Shown piece by piece: positions 55,519 to 64,000 of a DNA stretch of 64,000 nucleotides (the first letter of the stretch is position 1; every line of letters starts with the position of its first letter). The stretch lies in assembly GCF_024753215.1 (NCBI RefSeq), contig NZ_JANUGV010000001.1, positions 806,001 to 870,000 of the forward strand. Reading direction: 5' to 3'. The translations under genes and the position numbers were made by a program. Under the pieces are notes generated by a model that ran no database searches, was not told where the DNA came from, and saw nothing but the letters and a program-made list of their open reading frames with translations. Source of the stretch: Massilia solisilvae (GTDB lineage Bacteria; Pseudomonadota; Gammaproteobacteria; Burkholderiales; Burkholderiaceae_D).

Positions 55519-56322
55519 TCAGCGCAACGGTTTCGGCCCCGGCGCGATTCCCGGCGTCCCCTGCTGCGGCGGCTGCACCAGCTTGATGATAGCCATCGTG
55601 CAATTGCCGCCCTTGCCCTGGGCCCGCTCGCCCGCTTTGTTGATGAGCATTTCGGACGCCTGGCGCGGCGTCGCGCGCGAAATGGCTGCGCCCAGTTCGA
55701 CGTCGGTAAAGAAATGCCACAGCCCGTCCGTCGCCAGCAGGAAGCTGTCGCCCGCCTTGAGCCCGGTGTAGCTGCCGATCGTCACGAACGGTGCCTTGTG
55801 ACTATTGCCCATCAGATTGAGCAACAGCTTGGACTTGCGGTGGTTGCGCGCCGCGTCCGGCGGCAGCTTGTCGCTGGCGACGAGGTGCTCGACATAGCGG
55901 GCATCGCTGGTGCGCGCCATGCACTTGCCGTTCGAGAAATGGTACAGCCGCGAATCACCGACGTGCGCCCACACCGCGTCGCCATGGGGCGACAGGATCA
56001 AGCCGACGAAACTGGCCAGCGCCTCGGTCTTGTGCGCCACCGCGTTCATCTTGATGATCATGTGGGTTTCGTCGACGATCTCGCGCAGCAGCTGGCCGAG
56101 ACGCTCCACGCTGGGGCGGTCGCCGGGCTTGTAGAGGTCGAACACATGCTTGGCCGTGTGCAGCACCTGCTCCGAGGCCTGCGACCCGGCCACGCCGTCC
56201 GACAGCACGGCCAGCACGTAGCCGGGGGCGCGCGCGCCGGTCAGCAGGGCCACCCGGTCGTTCTGCTGCGGGCGGTTGCCGATATGTTGCGCGGTTCCCG
56301 CTTCGATCTTGTATGAACTCAT
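55519..56322 (-). CDS. PP2C-family serine/threonine phosphatase
   Basis: A 267-aa metal-dependent phosphatase. It has the N-terminal QNDRVALLTG, VLSDGVAGSQASEQVL (metal Asp), ASFVGLILSPHGDAVWAHVG plus DSRLYHF, FLLATDGLWHFFTD (metal Asp) and the closing GKGGNCTMAIIKL. The usual GDGMGG appears as SDGVAG. Such proteins reverse Ser/Thr phosphorylation; no kinase gene is nearby. The start at 56322 (MSSYKIEAGTA) is preferred over a TTG at 56355. Confidence 0.88.
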   Translation of the reverse strand: MSSYKIEAGTAQHIGNRPQQNDRVALLTGARAPGYVLAVLSDGVAGSQASEQVLHTAKHVFDLYKPGDRPSVERLGQLLREIVDETHMIIKMNAVAHKTEALASFVGLILSPHGDAVWAHVGDSRLYHFSNGKCMARTSDARYVEHLVASDKLPPDAARNHRKSKLLLNLMGNSHKAPFVTIGSYTGLKAGDSFLLATDGLWHFFTDVELGAAISRATPRQASEMLINKAGERAQGKGGNCTMAIIKLVQPPQQGTPGIAPGPKPLR

Positions 56323-56348
56323 ATACTTGGAGCGTTTCCGTGTCACGT

Positions 56349-56368
56349 CCGCCAACTTTTGTTGGCGG
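56349..56368. repeat. perfect 8-bp hairpin upstream of the PP2C gene
   Basis: CCGCCAAC, loop TTTT, GTTGGCGG. It lies in the leader region of the PP2C gene, 27 bases before its start codon; role unknown. Confidence 0.5.
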
Positions 56369-56513
56369 CAACGTCGGCGTAGATTAAACTATGCACCGAG
56401 AACCATAAATGTTGCAAGCCGTGACGTGCGGGACTGCTTGATTGTAGGCGGCAACGGTCCCCGCGTGCGGGAAGTTTTTGTAACAAAACAAAACTGTTGG
56501 GAACAGGTACGAC

Positions 56514-56711
56514 ATGGACGTCCAGGAGATCCAGCGCCGCATTATCGAACTCGATGTGGAACACCGTGACCTCGACGCGGTCATCGCCATGCTCACGCTC
56601 GACGGCCACGCGGACCAGTTGCAACTGCGCCGCCTGAAAAAGCGTAAACTACAGCTCAAAGATCACATCACCCTGCTGAAAATGCAGCTCGTGCCGGACG
56701 TCCCGGCCTGA
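56514..56711 (+). CDS. YdcH-like (DUF465) small protein
   Basis: A 65-aa all-helical protein matching the DUF465/YdcH pattern: an N-terminal IQRRIIELDVEHRDLDAVIA, a short linker, and LQLRRLKKRKLQLKDHITLL. The Lys-rich KKRKLxLKD helix is diagnostic. Cytoplasmic, function unknown. It ends 14 bases before the helicase start, so probably an operon. Confidence 0.85.
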   Translation: MDVQEIQRRIIELDVEHRDLDAVIAMLTLDGHADQLQLRRLKKRKLQLKDHITLLKMQLVPDVPA

Positions 56712-56725
56712 CTGCCCGACATCCC

Positions 56726-58780
56726 TTGACCGACCATCTTCCCGTCCCGGGCGCCGCACCAGGCGAACCCGGCCAGAGCGTTTCCGCCGCACCCGAACAG
56801 CCGCCCGGCAAATACGACGCCGAGATCGACCGCCTGTTCGGCGCGGGCGGCCCGCTCGCGCCTGCCGTCGGCACGTTCAAGCCGCGCCAGTCGCAGACCG
56901 AGATGGCGAAGGCGGTGGCCGGCGCGATCGCGAACCAGACCACGCTCATGGCCGAGGCCGGCACCGGCACCGGCAAGACCTTCGCCTACCTGGTGCCAGC
57001 GCTGCTGTGGGGCGGCAAGACCATCGTCTCGACCGGGACCAAGAACCTGCAGGACCAGCTGTTCCTGCGCGACATCCCGACCGTGCGCATGGCACTGCGT
57101 GCGCCGGTCTCGGTGGCATTGCTCAAGGGGCGCTCGAACTACGTCTGCCATTACCACCTGGAGCGCACGCTGCAGAACGGCCGCCTGACCTCGCGCGATG
57201 ACGTGGGCCACCTGCGCGAGATCTCGCGCTTCATCAAGATGACCAACTCGGGCGACAAGGCCGAGCTGGCCAAGGTGCCCGAGAATGCGTCGGTCTGGAA
57301 TCTGGTCACCTCCACCCGCGACACCTGCATGGGGCAGGAGTGCCAGTATTACCAGGACTGCTTCGTGATGAAGGCGCGCCGCGAGGCGCAGCAGGCGGAC
57401 GTGGTTGTGGTCAACCACCACCTGTTCTTCGCCGACGTGGCGCTGAAGGACACCGGCGTGGCCGAGCTGCTGCCATCGGCCAACACCATCATCTTCGACG
57501 AGGCCCACCAGTTGCCGGACACCGCGACGCTGTTCTTCGGCAAGAGCGTCTCGACCTCGCAGGTGCTCGAGCTGTGCCGCGACGTGCTGGCCGAGGGGTT
57601 GGCGCACGCGCGCGGCGCGACCGATTGGGCCAAGGCCGTGACCGTGGTGGAAAAGGCCGCGCGCGACCTGCGCCTCGCGTTTTCGCAGGACAACATGCGC
57701 CTGTCCCTGCCGCAGATTTTGCCCAGTTCCGAGTTCTTCCCGGCGCTGGACAAGCTCAAGGAAGAGCTGGCGGGCCTGGTGACCGTGCTCGAAGCGCATG
57801 CCGCGGCGGCCGAGTCGCTCGAGCAGTGCCGCGTGCGCGCGGTCGAACTGGCGGCCGCCTACGACGACTGGAAGCCCGAGGCCAAGGGCAAGGAAGTGGA
57901 GGGCGACCAGGCGGTGCTGTGGGTCGAGGCGTTCTCGTCCTCGCTGCAATTGCACAAGACGCCGCTGTCGATCGCGCCGATTTTTTCCGGCCAGCGCGCC
58001 GGCACGCCGCGCAGCTGGATCTTCACCTCGGCCACGCTGGCGGTGAAGAACGACTTCAAGCACTTCGCCAGCCAGATGGGCCTGACCGGCGAGCCGGCGC
58101 AGACCTGGCCGAGCCCGTTCAATTACGGCGAGCAAGGCATCCTGTACGTCCCCACGGGGCTGCCGGAACCCAACTCGATGGGCTACACCGATGCCGTGGT
58201 CGATTGCGCGCTGCCGGTCATCGAGGCCGCCGGAGGCCGCACCTTCTTCCTGTGCACCACAATCCGCGCCGTCAATCGCGTGGCCGAGCGGCTGCGTGCC
58301 GAGTTCGCCGCGCGCGGGCTCGATTTCCCGCTGTTCGTGCAGGGCGAGCGCGGACGCACCGAACTGCTCGACGCGTTCCGCAACGCAGGCAATGCGGTGC
58401 TCGTGGGCAGCCAGAGTTTCTGGGAAGGCGTGGACGTGCGCGGCGACGCGCTGTCGCTGGTCATCATCGACAAGCTGCCGTTCGCCCCGCCGGACGACCC
58501 GGTGCTGGCCGCGCGCATCGAAGTGATGGAGAAGAAGGGCCTGAACGGCTTCATGCATCACCAGTTGCCCGAAGCGATCATCACGCTCAAGCAAGGCGCC
58601 GGCCGCCTGATCCGCGACGTCGACGACCGTGGCGTGCTGATGATTTGCGACCCGCGCATCATTTCCAAGCCGTACGGCCGTCGCATCTGGCAAAGCCTGC
58701 CGCCGTTCAAGCGCACACGGGTGCAGGACGAGGTCGTGGCGTTCTTCAGGAGCCCAGCCAGCCAGGCCGATTCGCGGTAG
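56726..58780 (+). CDS. DinG-family (XPD-like) ATP-dependent DNA helicase
   Basis: A 684-aa superfamily 2 helicase. It has a Q-motif RQSQTEMAKAVA, Walker A EAGTGTGKTFAYLVPAL, an Fe-S cluster insert with cysteines in SNYVCHYH and TCMGQECQYYQDCF, Walker B DEAH in IIFDEAHQLPD, and helicase C-terminal motifs NAVLVGSQSFWEGVDVRG and IKQGAGRLIRDVDDRG (here LKQGAGRLIRDVDDRG). It resembles YoaA more than full-length DinG. TTG start, 14 bases after the YdcH-like gene. The stop codon TAG lies inside a family A repeat (58777-58861). Confidence 0.92.
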   Translation: MTDHLPVPGAAPGEPGQSVSAAPEQPPGKYDAEIDRLFGAGGPLAPAVGTFKPRQSQTEMAKAVAGAIANQTTLMAEAGTGTGKTFAYLVPALLWGGKTIVSTGTKNLQDQLFLRDIPTVRMALRAPVSVALLKGRSNYVCHYHLERTLQNGRLTSRDDVGHLREISRFIKMTNSGDKAELAKVPENASVWNLVTSTRDTCMGQECQYYQDCFVMKARREAQQADVVVVNHHLFFADVALKDTGVAELLPSANTIIFDEAHQLPDTATLFFGKSVSTSQVLELCRDVLAEGLAHARGATDWAKAVTVVEKAARDLRLAFSQDNMRLSLPQILPSSEFFPALDKLKEELAGLVTVLEAHAAAAESLEQCRVRAVELAAAYDDWKPEAKGKEVEGDQAVLWVEAFSSSLQLHKTPLSIAPIFSGQRAGTPRSWIFTSATLAVKNDFKHFASQMGLTGEPAQTWPSPFNYGEQGILYVPTGLPEPNSMGYTDAVVDCALPVIEAAGGRTFFLCTTIRAVNRVAERLRAEFAARGLDFPLFVQGERGRTELLDAFRNAGNAVLVGSQSFWEGVDVRGDALSLVIIDKLPFAPPDDPVLAARIEVMEKKGLNGFMHHQLPEAIITLKQGAGRLIRDVDDRGVLMICDPRIISKPYGRRIWQSLPPFKRTRVQDEVVAFFRSPASQADSR

Positions 58781-58861
58781 GGTGGGCAGGTCCTCCTGCC
58801 CACGCGTCCAATGATTGCATGCACTGGTTGAACGCGTGGGCAGGCAAGCTGCCCACCCTAC
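58777..58861. repeat. paired palindromic repeat, family A (copy 5)
   Basis: GTAGGGTGGGCAGGTCCTCC plus TGCCCACGCGTCCAATG, then the inverted unit GGTTGAACGCGTGGGCAGGC plus AAGCTGCCCACCCTAC. The TAG of the first unit is the helicase stop codon. Confidence 0.8.
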
Positions 58862-58982
58862 CGTAAGGCACGCGGCGCGTCCGCGTGTCCGGCCCGTTTG
58901 TGCACCCGCAAAATCCCTCATCCATAGCTTGTTAGAGTCTCTGGTGCGAGCGCGCCAGTGAGCATGACTGAGGGGGGATGAA

Positions 58983-59591
58983 ATGGCGATCCGTTACGGC
59001 TGTTTCTTCAGCTATGCACACGGCAAACACGATTTGATGAACAAGTTCAAGATCGCGCTGGCCGATGCCTTGCGTTGCTATCTCGAGCCATACTTCAACA
59101 ACGAGGACGAGCTGTTCATCGACACCGAGCAGCTCGGCGGCGGTGACGACCTCGACCACAAGATCGCACGCGCCATGTGCGAGAGCGTGTGCATGATCCT
59201 CATCTACACCCCGAAGTACGAGGCGCACGCCTACACCCGGCGCGAATACGCCGCCATGCGCAAGCTCGAAGAAGAGCGCGCCGCCTGGTACGAAATGCCG
59301 AGCCACCTGATCATCCCCGTGATCATGACCCAGCATCCGGACAAGCTGCCGCCGCAGATCACGCAATCGAGCCTGTACGTGGACTTTTCCCATTTCACGA
59401 TGGCGACCGCCGACCTGAAATCGAACCCCGATTTCTTGCCCGACATCGACAAGATCGTCAAACGGATCGCCAATCACTACCAGCTCCAGAAAAAGAACAT
59501 GCCGCCGGGACATGATTGCAACCAGTTCGTGCTCCCCGATGTCCCACCCGAGTGGCGAGAACAACCGGTTCTAACTTTTCCAAAAAAATGA
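58983..59591 (+). CDS. TIR-domain protein, first gene of a TIR plus NTPase-TPR system
   Basis: A 202-aa protein that is essentially one TIR domain with a C-terminal tail. It shows the opening strand GCFFSYAHG (6-14), the FIDTEQLGGGDDLDHKIARA segment (45-64, BB-loop region), the strand VCMILIYTPKYEAHAY and T85-R-R-E88-Y. Glu88 is in the place of the NADase catalytic glutamate. Later residues (LIIPVIMTQHPDKLPPQITQ) complete the fold. GAGGGGGG lies upstream. The next gene begins 8 bases after its stop, so the two are an operon. It is probably the effector (NAD+ hydrolysis or signal production) controlled by the NTPase-TPR partner; that is inference. Confidence 0.8.
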   Translation: MAIRYGCFFSYAHGKHDLMNKFKIALADALRCYLEPYFNNEDELFIDTEQLGGGDDLDHKIARAMCESVCMILIYTPKYEAHAYTRREYAAMRKLEEERAAWYEMPSHLIIPVIMTQHPDKLPPQITQSSLYVDFSHFTMATADLKSNPDFLPDIDKIVKRIANHYQLQKKNMPPGHDCNQFVLPDVPPEWREQPVLTFPKK

Positions 59592-59599
59592 GGAGCAAT

Positions 59600-62026
59600 A
59601 TGGAAATCAACCGCATTACGCTGCCGCCAATTGCCGCGCCGGGCGAGGTCACCACGTTCTACTCATTCGAAAGCGGCACCGCGCGCAGCGTGACCTTGTC
59701 CAGCATGGCCATGCTGCTGGCGAGCCGCCGGAACGCCACCGTTCCGGTGCTGATGATCGATTGGGATACCGAGGCGCCCGGCCTGCACCACCTGTTCGCG
59801 CGGCACGACGACCGGCCCGGCCTGCTCGAATACTTCGACGCCTGCCGCGAGCAACTGCAAGGCCTGGCGCGCACCCACGCCGACGAGCCGGACGAGGAGC
59901 GCGCGCGGCTGGCGCTGGAGGCAATCGACTGGGAGAGCTATGTCGAACGCGTTGACGAAAGCCGCCCGCTGTACCTGATGCGCGCCGGCCGCTTCGACGA
60001 CACCTATGGCGAGCGCGCCGACCGCATGGACTGGGACGGCCTGTTCGCCGACTGCCCGGCGCTGTTTCGCAGCTTTGCCGCCCACCTGACGCGCCAGTTC
60101 CAGCATGTGCTGATCGACGCGCGCGGCGGGCGCTCGGCCGCCGTGTCGGTGTGCACCACGCTGCTGCCGGACAAGCTGGTGGCGCTGTTCACGCCCAACC
60201 CGCGCAGCATCGAGGGCATGAGCGGCGTGGTCACGCGCGCCATCGACTACCGCTGCACGCACGAGGACGAGCAGCGCCCGCTGCTGGTGTACCCGGTGCC
60301 ATACGCGATCGACAGCGGCGACTGCGAGCGGCGCCTGCTGTGGCGGCGCGGCGACCCGTACAAGGGCGTGCCGGGCTACCAGCCCATGCTGGAAAAGCTG
60401 CTGCGGGCCTGCTACGGCGTGTCGCGGCTCTCGCTCGACAGCTACCTCGACGAAGTGCAGCTGCAGCAGACCAACGCCACGGTCGGCGGCGAGCACCTGG
60501 GCCTGGTGCCCGAGCGCGACGCCGATCGCTTCTCGCTCACGCGCACGCTGGAAACCCTGCTCGACTGGATCGTGCCTGGCCGCCTGCCGTGGCAGTCGCG
60601 CGCCGAAGTCGAACTGCTGGCATCAATCGACGCGGCGCGCGCCGCGTTCCGCGACGGCATCGCCACCGAAGCGGCGGTGCCGCTGGCGCGCGACCTGGCC
60701 GCGCTGGCCCGGATCTACCAGCGCCAGGGGCGCGAGCGCCTGGCGCAGGAGTGCCTTGAAGAGAGCATCGGCTTGCGCCAGCGCGTGCTTGGCGCCGACC
60801 ATGCCGAAACGCGCGCCAGCCGCGCCGCGCTGGCCACGCTGCTGCGCGATTCCGGCAAGCTGCACGAGGCAAAGTTCATGATCCAGACCCTGGTGGACGA
60901 TTGCCAGCGCATGGCCGGCGCCGACCACCCGGAAACGCTGGCGGCCCGTTCCGCGCTGGCGGCCACGCTGTCGCAGCTGGGCGAGTTCGAGCGCGCGCTC
61001 GAACTGCACGAGCAGATCACGCAAGCCTGCGAACAGCACTTCGGGCGCGGGCACATGGCGACGCTCGACAGCCTGGCCGGGCAGGCCGAGACCCTGACCC
61101 GCCAGGGCGAGCTGAGCCGGGGCCGCATGGTGTACGAGCGCGTGCTGGAAGGCCGCCAGCGCCTGCTCGGCGCCGAACACGAGGATACGCTGCGCTGCAC
61201 CCAGCAGCTGGCCTCGCTTTTGTGCGAGCTGGGCGACCTGGCCAACGCGCGCAAGCTGCAGGAAGACGTGGTGCGCGCCCGCGAGAAGCACGCCGGCCCG
61301 GACGGGGCGGCAACCCTGCAGGCGCGCGAGACACTGGCCGAGATCTTCGCGGCCCAGGGCGACCTGGACGCCGTGCGCAGGATGCAGGAGGCGCTGGCCC
61401 GGGCGCGCGAGCGGCGCTTCGGCTCGGAGCACCCGGACACGCTCAGCATCCAGATGCGGCTGGCCTCCACGCTCAGCCAGCAGGGCGACCTGGAAGAGGC
61501 GCGACGGCTGCAGCAGCATGTGGTCAATCTGCAGGAACGTATCCACGGGATGGACGACCAGGAAACCTTGCGCAGCAAAAAACTGCTGGCCGCCACGCTG
61601 TCGAGCCAGGGGCACAGCGTGGACGCGCGCAAGCTCGAGGAGAGCGTGCAGCAGTTCAACCGGCTGCGCGCCATCGCATCCGGGCCGCATGACCCGCACA
61701 GCGCCTTGCCGGGCCAGCGCGGCGGGCCTGGCGACCGGCGCGACCTGGGCGTTGGCGAATCGCTGGACGACAGGCTGGCGCAGCTGCAAAAGATGATGGA
61801 CAGCAGCCCGCGCGAGGCCCGTGCGCTGGCCGACAGCCTGCGCAAGCCGATTTTGCGCCTGAGCGTCTCGCATCCCCTGCGCCAGCGCGGCGTGGCCATG
61901 ATCAAGCGCGTGTACATGCAAGACGGCGACATGGACGCGGCGCTCGCGTTCACGCAAGACTACGCCTCGTCGCTCGAGGGCGCCCTGATCGAGGCGGCGG
62001 CGGGGCGACCAATGGCAATGCGGTGA
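59600..62026 (+). CDS. MinD/ParA-like (KGGVGR-type) NTPase with kinesin-light-chain TPRs, eroded nucleotide loop
   Basis: An 808-aa protein. The N-terminal SIMIBI-type NTPase domain (about 1-340) has TTFYSFESGTARSVTLSSMA (18-37) where the family normally reads FYSYKGGVGRS. Residue 24 is Glu rather than the signature Lys, and two glycines are changed. Walker B-like IDWDTEAPGLHHLF (53-66) is well kept, as is FQHVLIDARGG (about 165-175) with LVALFTPNPRSIEGMSGV. From about 360 to 685 come seven or so 42-residue TPRs of the kinesin-light-chain style (ADHPETLAARSALAATLSQL, SEHPDTLSIQMRLASTLSQQ). A C-terminal helical region follows. AGGAG lies at 59591. It is predicted to be the sensor/switch of a TIR conflict system; NTP hydrolysis is doubtful. 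Confidence 0.8.
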   Translation: MEINRITLPPIAAPGEVTTFYSFESGTARSVTLSSMAMLLASRRNATVPVLMIDWDTEAPGLHHLFARHDDRPGLLEYFDACREQLQGLARTHADEPDEERARLALEAIDWESYVERVDESRPLYLMRAGRFDDTYGERADRMDWDGLFADCPALFRSFAAHLTRQFQHVLIDARGGRSAAVSVCTTLLPDKLVALFTPNPRSIEGMSGVVTRAIDYRCTHEDEQRPLLVYPVPYAIDSGDCERRLLWRRGDPYKGVPGYQPMLEKLLRACYGVSRLSLDSYLDEVQLQQTNATVGGEHLGLVPERDADRFSLTRTLETLLDWIVPGRLPWQSRAEVELLASIDAARAAFRDGIATEAAVPLARDLAALARIYQRQGRERLAQECLEESIGLRQRVLGADHAETRASRAALATLLRDSGKLHEAKFMIQTLVDDCQRMAGADHPETLAARSALAATLSQLGEFERALELHEQITQACEQHFGRGHMATLDSLAGQAETLTRQGELSRGRMVYERVLEGRQRLLGAEHEDTLRCTQQLASLLCELGDLANARKLQEDVVRAREKHAGPDGAATLQARETLAEIFAAQGDLDAVRRMQEALARARERRFGSEHPDTLSIQMRLASTLSQQGDLEEARRLQQHVVNLQERIHGMDDQETLRSKKLLAATLSSQGHSVDARKLEESVQQFNRLRAIASGPHDPHSALPGQRGGPGDRRDLGVGESLDDRLAQLQKMMDSSPREARALADSLRKPILRLSVSHPLRQRGVAMIKRVYMQDGDMDAALAFTQDYASSLEGALIEAAAGRPMAMR

Positions 62027-62172
62027 GTGGTGTTCGGGGCAGCGCGGGGCGCCGGCGCGGCGCGGCAACATGGTGCAAAACGTTTCTGAACGGTAAAGCT
62101 GGAGACCCAAATGTAAATTAATGTTGAAGGCAAGCGAGCGATGCGGGCATTGCTTCAGGTAAAATCTGGGGT

Positions 62173-62910
62173 ATGCGTATCCTTATCAGTAACGACGACG
62201 GCTATCTCGCACCCGGCATCAACGCGCTGGCCGGGGCGCTCGCGGACATCGCCGAGATCGTCGTGGTGGCGCCGGACAGCAATCGTTCGGGCGCTTCCAA
62301 CTCGTTGTCGCTCGACCGCCCGCTGTCGGTCAACCGGGCCGCCAACGGTTTTTATTTCGTCAACGGCACCCCCACCGACTGCGTGCACGTGGCCCTGACC
62401 GGCCTGCTCGACTACCGGCCCGACCTGGTTGTCTCGGGCATCAACAACGGCCAGAACATGGGCGACGACACGCTGTACTCAGGCACCGTCGCCGCGGCCA
62501 CCGAGGCCTACCTGTTTGGCATCCCGGCGATCGCTTTCTCGCAGGTCAATCCCGGCTGGGAACACATCGATTCGGCTGCGCGCGTGGCGCGGGAGATCGT
62601 GCTGCGCCGGTTCGACGCCTTGCCTTCGCCGTTCCTGCTGAACGTGAACATTCCGAACCTGCCCTACGAGCAGCTCGGCAAGCGGGTGGCCACGCGCCTG
62701 GGGCGCCGCCACCAGGCCGAGCCGGTGATCCGGTCGCACGACCCGCGCGGCCGCGAGATCTTCTGGATCGGCGCGCCCGGCGCCTGCCGCGATGCGGGCG
62801 AGGGCACCGATTTCCATGCCACCGCCCAGGGCCAGGTGTCGCTGACGCCGCTGCAGATCGATTTGACCCACCGGAGCCAGCTCGAGCGCCTGGCGCAGGA
62901 GCTGCCGTGA
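62173..62910 (+). CDS. surE: 5'-nucleotidase / stationary-phase survival protein SurE
   Basis: A 245-aa metal-dependent phosphatase of nucleoside monophosphates, active in stress and stationary phase. The N-terminal metal site is [70 protein letters not shown] and GIPAIAFSQ are also conserved. It is followed by pcm with a GTGA overlap, the common surE-pcm-nlpD order. Confidence 0.96.
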   Translation: MRILISNDDGYLAPGINALAGALADIAEIVVVAPDSNRSGASNSLSLDRPLSVNRAANGFYFVNGTPTDCVHVALTGLLDYRPDLVVSGINNGQNMGDDTLYSGTVAAATEAYLFGIPAIAFSQVNPGWEHIDSAARVAREIVLRRFDALPSPFLLNVNIPNLPYEQLGKRVATRLGRRHQAEPVIRSHDPRGREIFWIGAPGACRDAGEGTDFHATAQGQVSLTPLQIDLTHRSQLERLAQELP

Positions 62911-63950
62911 AGAAGGAGCGCAGCAATTTCCCGTTGCCGCTGTCCTCGGTGACCGGCCCCGCCCGCAAGCCTGCCGAGCCGGCCCGGGTGGTGGCCACGC
63001 CGCAGACCGCCACGCAGAACGCCCGCACCGCCGGCCAGGCGGGCCCCGCGCGCGCTTCGTATCAACAGGAAGCGACGGTACGCGCGCCGGCCTACGCCCA
63101 GCCGGCCGCCCCGCGCGCCGCCGCTGCCGTCCAGCCGCCACGGGCCGCGCCGCGCGTGGCCGCGTTCCCCCAGGCCGCCCCGGTGCCGCTGCGCGGCGCC
63201 GCCTTCCCGCAGCCGGCGCCGGTGCCGCAGCGTGCACCCGGCTTTGGCGCGCCGGCGGCGCCCGTCCGGCAGGGGGCGTTTGCCCAGTCGGCCACGGTGG
63301 CGCCGCGCTCGGACCTGCAGGCCACCGAAGCCTTGCGCCGCGCAATGGCCGCCGGCGTGGCCCGGCGCGGGGTCAAGGATCACAAGGTGCTGGCCGCGCT
63401 CGAAGCCGTGCCGCGCCACATGTTCATCGAGCCGGCACTGTCGGCCCAGGCGTACATCGACGCCTCGCTGCCCATCGGCCACAACCAGACCATTTCCCAG
63501 CCCTACATCGTGGCCCGCATGATCGAGGCGATGGGCGAGGGCGGCACGCTGGGCAAGGTGCTCGAGATCGGCACCGGCTGCGGCTACCAGGCCGCGGTGC
63601 TGTCCTGCGTTGCCGGCGAGGTGTACTCGATCGAACGCATCAAGCCGCTGCACGAACTGGCCAAGACCAACCTGCGCCCCTTGCGCATTTCCAACATTCG
63701 ACTGCAATATGGCGATGGTATGCTGGGACTGCCGCAGGCCGCGCCGTTCGACGGCATCATCCTGGCTGCGGCCGGGCTGGAAGTGCCGCGCGCCCTGCTC
63801 GAACAGCTTGCCATCGGCGGCCGCCTGGTGGCGCCGGTCGGCGCCCAGAACCAGCAACTGCAACGCATCACGCGCATCGGGCCCCACGAATGGGCCAGCG
63901 AAACGCTCGAATCCTGCCATTTCGTCCCGCTGCGCCCAGGCCTCGCCTGA
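62907..63950 (+). CDS. pcm: protein-L-isoaspartate O-methyltransferase with long N-terminal Ala/Pro extension
   Basis: A 347-aa protein. The catalytic part (about 140-347) repairs isoaspartyl residues using S-adenosylmethionine. It shows [40 protein letters not shown], the SAM-binding [20 protein letters not shown] and [10 protein letters not shown]. The first about 140 residues are low-complexity Ala/Pro/Gln/Arg, including a repeat [24 protein letters not shown]. That is unusual, since the family is normally about 210 aa. GTG start overlaps the surE stop (GTGA). A shorter start inside the extension cannot be excluded, but the coupling supports the long form. Confidence 0.9.
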   Translation: MKKERSNFPLPLSSVTGPARKPAEPARVVATPQTATQNARTAGQAGPARASYQQEATVRAPAYAQPAAPRAAAAVQPPRAAPRVAAFPQAAPVPLRGAAFPQPAPVPQRAPGFGAPAAPVRQGAFAQSATVAPRSDLQATEALRRAMAAGVARRGVKDHKVLAALEAVPRHMFIEPALSAQAYIDASLPIGHNQTISQPYIVARMIEAMGEGGTLGKVLEIGTGCGYQAAVLSCVAGEVYSIERIKPLHELAKTNLRPLRISNIRLQYGDGMLGLPQAAPFDGIILAAAGLEVPRALLEQLAIGGRLVAPVGAQNQQLQRITRIGPHEWASETLESCHFVPLRPGLA

Positions 63951-63972
63951 TTCTTGCACGACTCTAGACAAG

Positions 63973-64000
63973 ATGAGAATGAAACAATTACCACGCCTTG
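63973..64000 (+). CDS. start of a gene cut by the window edge, probably nlpD
   Basis: ATG AGA ATG AAA CAA TTA begins M-R-M-K-Q-L-P-R-L, the basic start of a signal peptide, 22 bases after pcm. In surE-pcm loci the next gene is usually the envelope lipoprotein nlpD, followed by rpoS. Only nine codons are visible. Confidence 0.35.

Overview
The window is a high-GC bacterial chromosome segment. Gene order (mdh, gntR, sdhCDAB, sdhE, gltA, later odhA-odhB-lpdA), a PEP-CTERM exported protein, DUF3297 and DUF2863-type proteins and abundant short palindromic repeats suggest a betaproteobacterium of the Burkholderiales, most likely Oxalobacteraceae (Massilia-like). That assignment is inferred from gene content and order; no rRNA is present.

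Layout. 1-3.5 kb: the 3' end of a PHP-domain (PolX-type) protein, then a small island of visibly lower GC holding a type VI secretion cassette (Hcp, a MepA-like peptidoglycan endopeptidase effector, a periplasmic immunity candidate) and a stand-alone TIR protein, ending at tRNA-Pro(GGG). 3.6-14 kb: a glycan locus. Seven overlapping or closely spaced minus-strand genes (ABC exporter, GT2, two GT4, SDR, GmhB-like phosphatase, GT9) diverge from a carbamoyltransferase and a UDP-sugar epimerase/decarboxylase. 14-25 kb: aldehyde dehydrogenase, a disordered Gln/Gly-rich protein, a KGG stress protein, an M14 peptidase - CYTH - serine hydrolase run, a HAF-repeat exported protein, a DUF2863-like protein and an OmpA-like operon.

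25-37 kb: TCA-cycle genes. acnA, an MliC-like protein, a citrate-lyase-beta-like protein and mdh run on the minus strand. A GntR/UTRA regulator and sdhCDAB-sdhE-gltA run on the plus strand. A perfect 16-bp palindrome lies between mdh and gntR. 37-47 kb: a tiny polymorphic-toxin-like protein with a translationally coupled partner, DUF3297, paired paralogous periplasmic proteins, a secreted alpha/beta hydrolase with an NTF2-like protein, gluQ, a CHRD/PEP-CTERM protein, an outer-membrane barrel, a BlaI-type repressor overlapping a 56-aa Oxidored-like protein, and a two-component system with a proline-rich sensor loop. 47-53.5 kb: odhA, odhB, a SHOCT-PspC protein and lpdA, which together form the 2-oxoglutarate dehydrogenase complex. 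53.6-58.8 kb: zapE, a coiled-coil lipoprotein, a PP2C phosphatase, a YdcH-like protein and a DinG-family helicase.

58.9-64 kb: a two-gene operon pairing a TIR-domain protein with an 808-aa MinD/ParA-like NTPase carrying kinesin-light-chain-type TPRs. The NTPase nucleotide-binding loop has lost the signature lysine of the KGGVGRS motif. I consider this the best candidate for an undescribed conflict system. surE, pcm (with a long Ala/Pro-rich N-terminal extension) and the probable start of nlpD follow.

Two families of palindromic intergenic repeats (A: five places, B: four places) recur through the window, and their stems vary in a compensatory way.
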